Assembly (NCBI GenBank): GCA_012515885.1
Contig: JAAYXN010000218.1
Span: 1-10,310, forward strand
Length of the DNA: 10,310 nucleotides
Reading direction: 5' to 3'
DNA from: Rhodococcus sp. (in: high G+C Gram-positive bacteria)
GTDB lineage: Bacteria; Actinomycetota; Actinomycetes; Mycobacteriales; Mycobacteriaceae
Within the stretch, counting starts at the first letter, position 1; every line of letters starts with the position of its first letter. This document shows, piece after piece, positions 1-6,024 of this stretch. The translations under genes were made by a program, and so were the position numbers. The notes under the pieces were generated by a model that saw nothing but the letters and a program-made list of their open reading frames with translations, was not told where the DNA came from and did no database searches.

Positions 1-366
1 GAGGGCCCCAAGGGCGGGCCGGGGATGCGCGAGATGCTGGCCATCACGGCCGCCATTAAAGGCGCTGGCCTGGGCAAAGATGTTCTGCTGCTGACTGATG
101 GCCGGTTCTCTGGCGGAACGACGGGCCTGTGCGTCGGACATATCGCACCTGAGGCCGTGGATGCCGGGCCGATCGCGTTTATCAGAAGCGGCGACATCAT
201 CCGGCTCAATGTCGCCGACGGCACGCTTGATGTGCAGGTCGATGAGGCGGAACTGACAGCGCGCAGTGTGGGATGGGAACCGCCCGCCCCCCGCTACACC
301 CGCGGCGTGTTGTCTAAGTACGTCAAGCTGGTGGGCTCGGCGTCACGCGGCGCGGTCTGCGGATAG
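1..366 (+). CDS. ilvD: Dihydroxy-acid dehydratase, C-terminal part (5' end outside window)
   Basis: Frame 1 is open from the first base, so the gene begins upstream. About 121 C-terminal residues are present, starting EGPKGGPGMREM and followed by LLTDGRFSGGTTGLCVGH and IAPEA. These are the conserved C-terminal blocks of the IlvD/Edd family; the Ser of GRFSGG is the conserved active-site serine of these Fe-S dehydratases. The enzyme converts 2,3-dihydroxy-isovalerate and 2,3-dihydroxy-3-methylvalerate to the 2-keto acids of valine and isoleucine synthesis in the cytosol. The GLCVGH form and the amino-acid-type C-terminus favour IlvD over Edd (6-phosphogluconate dehydratase), although the Fe-S cysteines lie outside the window. 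It ends at TAG 364-366 and converges on the protease gene 26 bp away; that short gap has no obvious hairpin. Confidence 0.95.
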   Translation, partial: EGPKGGPGMREMLAITAAIKGAGLGKDVLLLTDGRFSGGTTGLCVGHIAPEAVDAGPIAFIRSGDIIRLNVADGTLDVQVDEAELTARSVGWEPPAPRYTRGVLSKYVKLVGSASRGAVCG

Positions 367-392
367 GACGGGCGGTTCCTAAACAGTCAAAA

Positions 393-1073
393 CTAGATGG
401 GCCTGAAGCCTGCTCCGACACCGTTTCTGATGTTGATGTCATGCATGATGAGGTCGATGTTGGTGCCGAGTTCGGGCCCCACGCACGGGAACATGAAGTA
501 CGCGTTGACCATGGCAACCAGCGTGGTTCCCACCACCATCGGGGCACCGGAGTCACCTTCGATGACGCATGCCTGCGTCCACGTTTCCTGGGTTTGAAGA
601 ACATCGCCCCACACGACGCCGCAGGTATGGCCTGTGGTGCGGCCTTCTTTACATCCGACCTGAGGGAAGCCCGCTGGCGGACCGATATGGGTGATGGTGA
701 CGTTGCCGACGTGGTTAATCGGATGGACTTTGGCGCGATCAAAGTGAATGACCGCGTAGTCCAGTGCGTGGTTAACCACGGCAAAATGGCCGACGACGCC
801 AGCGTCACGCAGATACTCCGGGACCACCGTTGACCCCTGATTTCCGCAGTGCGCGGCAGTTAGCCCGACGAGGCGACCCGCATTGTCGTGGCCAATCGTG
901 GTGATTGTGCACACCAGCTGATTGTCGACCACGATGCCGGACCCGCCGCCCAGTGCAGCTACCGGAGCGGCTGCGGCATTACCGACCGTGACACCACCGA
1001 TCACCAACGCCGCAGCCCCAAGGACTGTTGCGAGACGTCTCCCGGCGTGCCTGCGAATACGCCCAATGAGCAT
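393..1073 (-). CDS. Secreted trypsin-fold serine protease (S1, streptogrisin-like)
   Basis: 226 aa. The start is ATG at 1073 with a GGGAGG ribosome site (1081-1086) 7 nt upstream. The N-terminus has an Arg-rich n-region (residues 1-13), a hydrophobic stretch (about 14-31) and an Ala-rich cleavage area (NAAAA, 32-36), i.e. a Sec signal peptide. The mature part is only about 190 residues. The catalytic triad is His75 in LTAAHCG, Asp105 in LDYAVIHF and Ser175 in GDSGAP. Six cysteines (55, 76, 141, 151, 169, 197) can form three disulfides, pairing 55-76, 141-151 and 169-197 by analogy. The ACxxxGDSG spacing is that of streptogrisin/alpha-lytic-type enzymes rather than animal trypsins. No pro-region separates the signal peptide from GGGSGIVV, which is short for this group. 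The substrate is unknown. The family also includes mycobacterial secreted trypsin-like proteins. It is probably transcribed on its own from the 121-bp gap upstream. Confidence 0.88.
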   Translation of the reverse strand: MLIGRIRRHAGRRLATVLGAAALVIGGVTVGNAAAAPVAALGGGSGIVVDNQLVCTITTIGHDNAGRLVGLTAAHCGNQGSTVVPEYLRDAGVVGHFAVVNHALDYAVIHFDRAKVHPINHVGNVTITHIGPPAGFPQVGCKEGRTTGHTCGVVWGDVLQTQETWTQACVIEGDSGAPMVVGTTLVAMVNAYFMFPCVGPELGTNIDLIMHDINIRNGVGAGFRPI

Positions 1074-1194
1074 TTTCTGCCCTCCCGTCGACCAAACCCG
1101 TGCTGCACCGGACAGTGCCCCTACAGCGTGTCACTCGACGGTCAATCAGAGGGGACGTTTCGCACATTCAACCAACAGGCAGGTACCGACAGAA
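1074..1194. other. Intergenic region upstream of the protease gene
   Basis: This 121-bp spacer lies between two minus-strand genes. On the minus strand it carries a TTGACC hexamer (1140-1145) 16 bp from TAGGGG (1118-1123), a poor -10 match, so a protease promoter here is only possible. The only firm element is the GGGAGG ribosome site at 1081-1086. No convincing terminator hairpin is seen for the upstream gene that ends at 1195. Confidence 0.3.
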
Positions 1195-1929
1195 TCAACC
1201 GACAGCGCCGAGCGCTTCTAGTGCCGCGCGGGCTTCCTCCAATTGCTTACTGAGTTCTTCAACCCGCGCGGCCGCACTCTCGCGGGCAACGGCCAGTACC
1301 GACTCGACGGCCTCGATCGTCGCCGTATCGCCGAGTTCTTGAACGGCGCGTTCAACAGCGTCTGCGCTGACCGGTGTCGCTTTGGGGTGCTTCTTTGCAC
1401 CCGCAGTGACCACGACGCTCCACTCTCCGTCTGCCCCAGCATGGATCGTGACGGCGACAGCGGTGGGCGCCTTCTTCTTGGCGGGCGCGCGTTTACGCGG
1501 CGGCGTCGACGCCGCGCCGGCTGCATCTGACTTTGGGGCTGCATCCGGCTTCGGGGTGGCTGGGCTGCGCTTGACGGGCGCTGGCCCCGGCTCAATTCCC
1601 TGATACACCTGGGGCTGCGCACCGTCTCCAGAGGAATTGGACGCAGAGGAGCTGGCCGCGGTGGCCGCAGTCGGGGCGGGTTTTGGCCGCGTCGCCGTCA
1701 GCTCTTCGGCCTCAAAAGGAAGCTCATCATTGACACCTTTCGGGCTAATCACGACGGTGTTGCCGTCAACTGACAGCACCTTGGCTGACGTTCCGGCCTC
1801 AAGACCCAAACTGGGCATGGCCTCCCGCAAATACACAGTTGCGCGACGGCCCTGCTCGATGGCGTCGGCCAAGGTGGCGAGGTTTTCTGCCGTGAGTCCA
1901 GTGGCACCGGCTCGACTGCGGGGCGGCAT
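1195..1929 (-). CDS. Conserved actinobacterial protein of unknown function (DUF6319-like), basic linker plus C-terminal helix
   Basis: 244 aa. The ATG at 1929 is preceded by AAAGGA (1936-1941) with 6 nt spacing. There are three parts. Residues 1-80 form a compact conserved domain with the blocks RATVYLREAMPSLGL and VVISPKGVNDELPFEAEEL, apparently a short helix plus beta strands. Residues 81-155 are a low-complexity Ala/Pro/Ser/Lys linker ending in the basic run RKRAPAKKK (145-153). Residues 156-185 look like a beta hairpin (VAVTIHAGADGEWSVVV), followed by a charged helix with coiled-coil character to the end (about 187-240). There is no signal peptide or membrane segment. I recognise the N-terminal block as a family found in mycolic-acid actinobacteria, which I recall as DUF6319; that name is from memory. 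The basic linker recalls the disordered tails of nucleoid proteins such as HupB, but DNA binding is inference only. It is divergent from the adenylate cyclase gene. Confidence 0.85.
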   Translation of the reverse strand: MPPRSRAGATGLTAENLATLADAIEQGRRATVYLREAMPSLGLEAGTSAKVLSVDGNTVVISPKGVNDELPFEAEELTATRPKPAPTAATAASSSASNSSGDGAQPQVYQGIEPGPAPVKRSPATPKPDAAPKSDAAGAASTPPRKRAPAKKKAPTAVAVTIHAGADGEWSVVVTAGAKKHPKATPVSADAVERAVQELGDTATIEAVESVLAVARESAAARVEELSKQLEEARAALEALGAVG

Positions 1930-2166
1930 GGTGAATCCTTTCGGGTCAGCGAATCGCGCTCACTCTCGCACATGCCACCGACACATGCGTGCGTGTGCCC
2001 CCACGTGCCTTCCGAAATGTGTCTCCTGACTCACCTGTGAGATCTACCAGTGTGGAAGATTAGCGGCTACGAAGCGTCGTACGCATGACACGTGACGCCT
2101 GGCTAAGCAGTGCAATGTACGGCGTTGCCAACGCAGCAGTGCCGACCGGATGGGAGTGAGTGGGCG
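1930..2166. promoter_or_regulatory. Divergent control region of the DUF6319-like gene and adenylate cyclase, with two short dyads
   Basis: This 237-bp gap lies between divergent starts. It holds the dyad CTCACctGTGAG (2030-2041) and a small hairpin GCGTTgccAACGC (2122-2134), plus purine-rich ribosome sites at both ends (AAAGGA at 1936-1941 for the minus gene; GGGAG at 2152-2156 for the cyclase). I could not pick a convincing -10/-35 pair on either strand. The dyads could be operator sites, but 5-bp arms occur often by chance. Confidence 0.3.
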
Positions 2167-3333
2167 ATGAGTTCAAGGTCACGGAAGCCGTCGGCGCGCT
2201 CTGAAGCCCCACACGATTTGCCTGCTTCGGATGCCAATCAACCTGTTGATGACGTCGCGAACCTTCCTGCCCTGAATGACGCTGCCCGAAGCGACCCTTC
2301 GGCAGATAGCTCCGACGATAGAGAGTCGGTGCACTACGACACCCATATCCTCACGCGCATCCAGGATGGCTTGGAGGAGTATCTCCTTGACGGCGAACGT
2401 GTCTATACCCAGGACGAGGTGGCGGCGGCGGCAGGTGTGACCCGTGAGCGGGCCGACCGGTTGTGGGTGTCGATGGGGTTTGCGCTCGATCCAGACCCGA
2501 ATGCCCGGATGTTCACTGCCGCGGACGCCCGTGCATTGCGCGCGATCGCGGGGTTTGTTGAACGCGGCGTCCTGTCCCCTGAGGGTGAGGTCGCGGCGGC
2601 TCGGGCGTTGGGGCAGGCCATGTCGCGGATCGCCGAGTGGCAGGTTTCCCTGCTCAGCACCCATATTTTGGAGGAGCTGGCAGGTTCTGGTGCCACCACT
2701 GCGGAACAGACGCGCACCCAGGTCCGCGATCTGGCTGCGGAGGTCATTCCGGTTGTGGAGGCGCTGCAAACGTATGTGTGGCGCCGTCATGTTGCGTCCA
2801 CAACGGGCCGCAATGTCGGGGCGCCCACTGATGATCTTGCTGGCCGGACGCTTGTCGTTGGCTTCGCTGACATTGTCGGCTACACGTCGTTGACGCGGCG
2901 GATCGGTGCACGTGACCTGTCTGCCCTGCTGGAACGATTCGAATTTACGACGACGGCGATTATCACGAAGCATCACGGGTGGGTGGTGAAAAACGTCGGC
3001 GATGAGGTGATGTTCGCGTTCGAGAATCCGGCTGCCGCGGCGGAGGCGGCCTTGCAGATTCAGGAGGACGTTTTCGCTGATGAATCGGATCCTGAGCTGC
3101 GGGTTGGTTTGGCTCTCGGCTCGGCGCTGGTGCGTTACGGCGACCTGTATGGGTCGGTGGTTAATACTGCGGCCCGGCTGACCAGCAGTGCACGTCCGGG
3201 GACGGTGCTTGTTGATAAGCCTCTGGCGGAAGAGTTGGACGGCAATTCTGCGTTCCGGGTGAAGTCGCTGCGTCCGAAGAAGGTGCGCGGTATTGCGCGT
3301 CTGGACCTCTCGGTGCTCCGCCGCCGCGATTAG
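2167..3333 (+). CDS. Class III adenylate cyclase with N-terminal regulatory domain (Rv2212/Rv1264 type)
   Basis: 388 aa from ATG 2167, which has GGGAG 10 nt upstream; an in-frame GTG at 2110 would add 19 residues but lacks a ribosome site. Residues 1-60 are polar and probably disordered. Residues 62-200 form a helical regulatory domain of the type that autoinhibits pH-sensing mycobacterial cyclases (Ad_Cy_reg-like). The catalytic domain (about 222-388) keeps all six canonical residues: metal-binding Asp235 (FADIVGYT) and Asp279 (GDEVMF), adenine-selecting Lys275 (VVKNVGDE) and Asp326 (RYGDLYGS), and transition-state Asn333 and Arg337 (VNTAARL). It should therefore be an active homodimeric cytosolic enzyme making cAMP from ATP. 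No membrane segment is visible. Within the regulatory domain, residues 80-125 (TQDEVAAAAGVTRERADRLW, then MFTAADARAL) resemble a MerR-type helix-turn-helix. The stop TAG overlaps the first copy of the downstream palindromic array. Confidence 0.93.
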   Translation: MSSRSRKPSARSEAPHDLPASDANQPVDDVANLPALNDAARSDPSADSSDDRESVHYDTHILTRIQDGLEEYLLDGERVYTQDEVAAAAGVTRERADRLWVSMGFALDPDPNARMFTAADARALRAIAGFVERGVLSPEGEVAAARALGQAMSRIAEWQVSLLSTHILEELAGSGATTAEQTRTQVRDLAAEVIPVVEALQTYVWRRHVASTTGRNVGAPTDDLAGRTLVVGFADIVGYTSLTRRIGARDLSALLERFEFTTTAIITKHHGWVVKNVGDEVMFAFENPAAAAEAALQIQEDVFADESDPELRVGLALGSALVRYGDLYGSVVNTAARLTSSARPGTVLVDKPLAEELDGNSAFRVKSLRPKKVRGIARLDLSVLRRRD

Positions 3334-3431
3334 CGGCTCATGTGACAGCCGCGACCAGCGGCTCATGTGACAGCCGCGACCAGCGGCTTGTGTGACAGCC
3401 GCGACCAGCGGCTTGTGTGACAGCCGCGATT
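3332..3431. repeat. Palindromic tandem array, four 25-bp units, between convergent genes (probable bidirectional terminator)
   Basis: Four adjacent 25-bp units start at 3332, 3357, 3382 and 3407. Units 1 and 2 are identical. Units 3 and 4 differ from them by TTG replacing TCA in the loop, and unit 4 ends GATT instead of GACC. A partial unit end (GCCGCGATT, 3323-3331) precedes the array inside the cyclase coding end, and the stop TAG (3331-3333) straddles the junction. Each unit contains inverted arms GCGGCT and AGCCGC with an 8-nt loop. The second arm can equally pair with the first arm of the next unit across a 5-nt loop (GACCA), so two alternative hairpin registers exist on both strands. 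No T-tract follows. The array fills nearly all of the 109-bp gap to the rnhA stop. Transcription termination in both directions is the likeliest role (inference). Confidence 0.92.
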
Positions 3432-3442
3432 AGCGACTGCCC

Positions 3443-4048
3443 CTAGAACAGGGTGAGTTCGCCGTCTTGTTCGTCGGCGGCTGCCTGCACTGCGGCAATA
3501 GGTGTCTTAATAGGTGCGGCAGTGGTCTGCGCCGTCTCGGCAAGTTTCGCCCGGTCAGCCGCTGGTTGTACTGCTATCGGTTCGGGTACTGCGACCGACG
3601 TCGGAGCTGATTGGCCCTCTGCTTCTGCGGCGCGAGCGGCTTCTCCGGCGAGGGTGTCGGCGATTTCGTTGTAGTGGTTTCCGACGTGTCCGCGTACCCA
3701 TCGGAAGCGGACGGGGCCTTCGCGGTCGGTGATTTCCTGTTCGATGTCTTGAACGAGTTCGAGGTTCTTGACTGGGGCTCCGGACGAGGTCTTCCAGCCT
3801 TTTCGTTTCCACCCGGGGAGCCATTCGGAGGCGCATTTGATGGCGTACTGCGAGTCCGATTCGATGAGCAGCGGCTCGGGGCCGGGGTGGGCGCGGATTG
3901 CTTCGAGGAGTGCTTGTAGTTCGGCGATCTGGTTGGTGCCGCAGGGGCTGCCACCGGACGCGCTGGGACCTTCGTGATTGACCCATGCCCAGCCGATCGC
4001 GCCTCCGGGGTTGCGTAGACACGAGCCGTCGGTGCTCACGATGATCAT
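3443..4048 (-). CDS. rnhA: Ribonuclease HI with Ala/Pro-rich C-terminal tail
   Basis: 201 aa. Residues 1-140 are a complete type 1 RNase H domain. The acidic catalytic residues are Asp7 (STDGSC), Glu43 (NQIAELQALL), Asp65 (IESDSQYAI) and Asp131 (NEIADTLAGEAA), with the mobile His121 in RGHVGNHYN. The basic Trp/Lys-rich handle that grips the hybrid lies at about 75-94 (EWLPGWKRKGWKTSSG). The enzyme cleaves RNA in RNA-DNA hybrids (R-loops, primer remnants). Residues 141-201 are an extra, probably disordered Ala/Pro-rich tail ending in GELTLF; the last five residues resemble a sliding-clamp-binding motif. Unlike M. tuberculosis Rv2228c there is no fused phosphatase domain. The start ATG lies 6 nt after a TAGGGT -10-like hexamer with no ribosome site, so it is probably leaderless. 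It is divergent from the DNA glycosylase gene. Confidence 0.94.
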   Translation of the reverse strand: MIIVSTDGSCLRNPGGAIGWAWVNHEGPSASGGSPCGTNQIAELQALLEAIRAHPGPEPLLIESDSQYAIKCASEWLPGWKRKGWKTSSGAPVKNLELVQDIEQEITDREGPVRFRWVRGHVGNHYNEIADTLAGEAARAAEAEGQSAPTSVAVPEPIAVQPAADRAKLAETAQTTAAPIKTPIAAVQAAADEQDGELTLF

Positions 4049-4054
4049 GACTTG

Positions 4055-4060
4055 ACCCTA
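4055..4060 (-). promoter_or_regulatory. Probable -10 element of rnhA, leaderless start
   Basis: On the minus strand TAGGGT (a TAnnnT-type -10) ends 6 nt before the ATG at 4048. That spacing puts the transcription start on the A of the ATG. No Shine-Dalgarno sequence is present and no clear -35 is visible. Confidence 0.5.
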
Positions 4061-4120
4061 CGTCCGTGCGGGGTTGGCGCGTGGCACGGACCTCGCTTGG
4101 GCGGTGGCGCGCAGCAGAAA

Positions 4121-4151
4121 TTGTTTAGGTGCTCGAACGATGACCTAAGCT
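4121..4151 (+). promoter_or_regulatory. Probable promoter of the DNA glycosylase gene (leaderless) with embedded operator dyad
   Basis: TTGTTT (4121-4126) and TAAGCT (4146-4151) are spaced 19 bp apart, slightly long. The -10 lies 8 nt before ATG 4160, so the mRNA would start at or within two bases of the ATG, and no ribosome site is seen. Embedded in it is a dyad centred at 4136.5: outer arms TTAGGT (4125-4130) and ACCTAA (4143-4148), and inner arms TCG (4133-4135) and CGA (4138-4140). The downstream arm overlaps the -10, as expected for a repressor site (inference). Confidence 0.45.
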
Positions 4152-4159
4152 CGCGCGTA

Positions 4160-5083
4160 ATGCTCAGTCTGGACCTGGTTGCTACCACCATCGTCGCCTC
4201 GCATCCCCTCGATGCTGCGGCCGCGTTGGCGCCTGCGCGGCGGGGCCCGTATGACCCGTGCTTTCACGTCGCCGCAGACGGCTCGATATGGCGCACGTCG
4301 CACATGCCCGCTGGTCCGGTCACTTTTCGTATCACCCAGGTTGATGCGCGGACCGTGCGCTGCCAGGCGTGGGGGCCGGGCGCGCAGGAGTTGGTTGCGC
4401 ACGCACCAGCGCTTCTGGGCATGGAGGACGATCCGTCGACGTTCACCCCCACGCATCCGCTCCTGGTGGAAGCGCACCGCCAGCACCCTGGTTTGCGGAT
4501 CGGACGCACCCATCGCGTACTCGAAGCGCTGGTACCGGCCGTGCTGGAGCAACGTGTGCACAGTGTCGCTGCCTATGCGTCGTGGCGGCGGTTGGTGACG
4601 CGGTTCGGCGAGAAAGCGCCTGGTCCCGCACCGGACGGTATGCGGGTTCCGCCGTCAGCGCAGGTGTGGCGGCGTATCCCGTCGTGGGAGTTTCATCGCG
4701 CCAACGTTGACCCGGCGAGGTCCCGCACGATTGTGCGGGCCGCGCAGGTCGCCGACAGTGTGGAGCGCCTCGTCCACCTCGACCCGGCGGAAGCTGCGAC
4801 GCGGTTGATGTCGGTGCCCGGCATCGGGGTGTGGACGGCGGCGGAGACTCTCCAGCGCGCGATCGGTGATCCCGATGCCCTGTCGGTGGGTGACTACCAT
4901 CTGGCGGGAATCGTCGGGTGGTCACTATTAGGACGCTCGATCGACGATGCGGAAATGGTGACTTACCTTGAGCCGATGCGCCCGCACCGGTACCGCGTGA
5001 TCCGATTGCTCATGGCTAGTGGCCGCGCCGTCAAACCGAAATTCGGCCCGCGCACTCCGATAGCTGACCATCGCTTTCACTAA
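4160..5083 (+). CDS. DNA-3-methyladenine glycosylase II-like HhH-GPD DNA glycosylase (AlkA family)
   Basis: 307 aa from ATG 4160; an in-frame ATG at 4052 would add 36 residues with no family resemblance and would overlap the rnhA promoter. Residues 1-95 form an N-terminal beta-type domain as in AlkA. Residues 110-290 form the helical glycosylase domain. The helix-hairpin-helix is at 217-226 (SVPGIGVWTA), and the catalytic Asp245 follows in LSVGDYHLAG, at the position of AlkA Asp238. There is no C-terminal Fe-S cysteine cluster, which separates it from Nth/MutY, and no fused Ada domain. It should excise alkylated bases (3-methyladenine and related lesions) as the first step of base excision repair; the actual substrate range cannot be read from the sequence. 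It is divergent from rnhA with 111 bp between starts, so the two nucleic-acid-maintenance genes share a control region. An 83-bp gap with its own promoter separates it from the next gene. Confidence 0.88.
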   Translation: MLSLDLVATTIVASHPLDAAAALAPARRGPYDPCFHVAADGSIWRTSHMPAGPVTFRITQVDARTVRCQAWGPGAQELVAHAPALLGMEDDPSTFTPTHPLLVEAHRQHPGLRIGRTHRVLEALVPAVLEQRVHSVAAYASWRRLVTRFGEKAPGPAPDGMRVPPSAQVWRRIPSWEFHRANVDPARSRTIVRAAQVADSVERLVHLDPAEAATRLMSVPGIGVWTAAETLQRAIGDPDALSVGDYHLAGIVGWSLLGRSIDDAEMVTYLEPMRPHRYRVIRLLMASGRAVKPKFGPRTPIADHRFH

Positions 5084-5132
5084 ATGTAGGTCACGAAAAG
5101 CCCACTAATTAAACGCTATTGAGCGATTCAAG

Positions 5133-5160
5133 CCGACACATTAGGGCCTAATGGCACTAT
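5133..5160 (+). promoter_or_regulatory. Probable promoter of the coiled-coil gene (leaderless GTG) with a perfect 13-bp dyad
   Basis: CCGACA (5133-5138) and CACTAT (5155-5160) are spaced 16 bp. The -10 ends 6 nt before the GTG at 5167, so transcription would start on the start codon. Between the two boxes lies ATTAGGgCCTAAT (5140-5152), a perfect palindrome with one central base. It shares the TTAGG/CCTAA half-sites with the dyad at the glycosylase promoter. The surrounding 5090-5160 stretch is clearly more AT-rich than its neighbours. Confidence 0.45.
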
Positions 5161-5166
5161 CGAGAT

Positions 5167-6024
5167 GTGAACCTCGATGCTGCGGTTAACGAGCTCTATG
5201 GCCTTTTGCCATCAGAGTTTGTTGCCTCACGCACGAAGTTGATTGAACAGGCACGCAGCGAGGGACGGCGCCCGCTGGCCATCGCTATCGGAAAGCTAAA
5301 GAAACCCACTGTCGCGGCATGGGTACTTAACGTGCTTTCTCGCGATAATCCTCGCGCTATTGACGATTTACTTCAGTTAGGAATCGAACTGGGGGAAGCG
5401 CATCGGCGGCTTTCTGCCTGCGAACTTCGGGAATTGTCGACGCGACGCCAAATGGCGATTCGTTCGCTCACCGCACGAACACGCGAGTTGGCGGACGAAA
5501 ACGGTCATCCAGTCGGTGACAGCGTGCTGCGTGATGTGGCGCAAACGCTTGGCGCGTGCCTTGCCGAACGCGAGGTTGCCCAGGATCTGCGTCGGGGCCG
5601 AGTTCTGGCGGCGGCGCGCTATAGCGGGTTCGGACCGGTCGGGCTGTCCCTGGTCAGCGACCCAGATACCGACACGGCACCGGAGGAAGACGGTAGCGAT
5701 ACCGGTGTCGACGGCAGCGTCGAGCCGGAAGAACTCGCCCCGGTCGATCCCCAACGCATCACCGTGGTCGAGGTGGCGTTAGCTGAAGCGCGGGTGCGCG
5801 AAGAAGAGGCCCGGGTGCGGTTAGGTGATGCCGAAACTCGGGTCGCTGAAGTGACCAACCGTATCGCGCATCTGCGATGCACCCTTGAAAACGCTGAGCA
5901 AGAAGGCCAATTCGCTATTCATGCCCGCGAAGACGCGCAGACCGAGCTTGCCGATCTCGCGGTAGAAATTGGCGATGCGGAAGCTGAGCTGCGCGAACTT
6001 CGGGACCGTCTAGCGAGCCGCTAG
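5167..6024 (+). CDS. Uncharacterised actinobacterial protein with C-terminal coiled coil
   Basis: 285 aa from GTG 5167; no ribosome site, apparently leaderless. Residues 1-60 carry a block reminiscent of an actinobacterial family (LYGLLPSEFVASRTKLIEQA, then LKKPTVAAWVLNVLSRDNP). Residues 60-160 are predicted helical and rich in Arg, Glu and Leu. Residues 160-195 are an acidic, probably disordered linker (DPDTDTAPEEDGSD, 165-178). Residues 198-285 are a long Glu/Arg/Ala heptad-like coiled coil (ALAEARVREEEARVRLGDAE and onward). There is no signal peptide, membrane segment or catalytic motif. I recognise no named domain. The shape, an N-terminal module plus acidic hinge plus coiled coil, suggests an oligomeric scaffold or DNA/protein-binding factor, but function is unknown. 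The last codons and stop (CTA GCG AGC CGC TAG) are themselves the first palindrome of the downstream array. Confidence 0.85.
   Translation: MNLDAAVNELYGLLPSEFVASRTKLIEQARSEGRRPLAIAIGKLKKPTVAAWVLNVLSRDNPRAIDDLLQLGIELGEAHRRLSACELRELSTRRQMAIRSLTARTRELADENGHPVGDSVLRDVAQTLGACLAEREVAQDLRRGRVLAAARYSGFGPVGLSLVSDPDTDTAPEEDGSDTGVDGSVEPEELAPVDPQRITVVEVALAEARVREEEARVRLGDAETRVAEVTNRIAHLRCTLENAEQEGQFAIHAREDAQTELADLAVEIGDAEAELRELRDRLASR

Noticed and set aside
2018..2041. cAMP receptor protein (CRP) site upstream of the cyclase
   Set aside because: TGTGT and TCACC are present, but their spacing is two bases longer than the TGTGA-n6-TCACA consensus.
2058..2068. GATTAGCGGCT shared with the edge of the 3332 array (3328-3338)
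   Set aside because: A single 11-bp match is expected by chance several times in 10 kb, and no palindrome or tandem copies accompany it.
2110..2166. Upstream GTG start (2110) of the adenylate cyclase
   Set aside because: No ribosome site or fitting -10, and the extra 19 residues look non-coding; ATG 2167 has GGGAG upstream.
2179..3366. 395-aa open frame on the minus strand opposite the adenylate cyclase
   Set aside because: It is a GC-rich antisense shadow with no domain, while the plus strand has a complete cyclase with all catalytic residues.
3332..3431. CRISPR array
   Set aside because: The 25-bp units abut with no unique spacers and no cas genes are near; it is a plain tandem palindromic repeat.
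4133..4148. LexA (SOS) box at the glycosylase promoter
   Set aside because: Only one half-site TCGAAC (4133-4138) matches; the partner GTTCGA is absent at the required spacing.
4052..4159. Upstream ATG start (4052) of the glycosylase
   Set aside because: It would run through the probable promoter and dyad, and the added 36 residues resemble no AlkA N-terminus.
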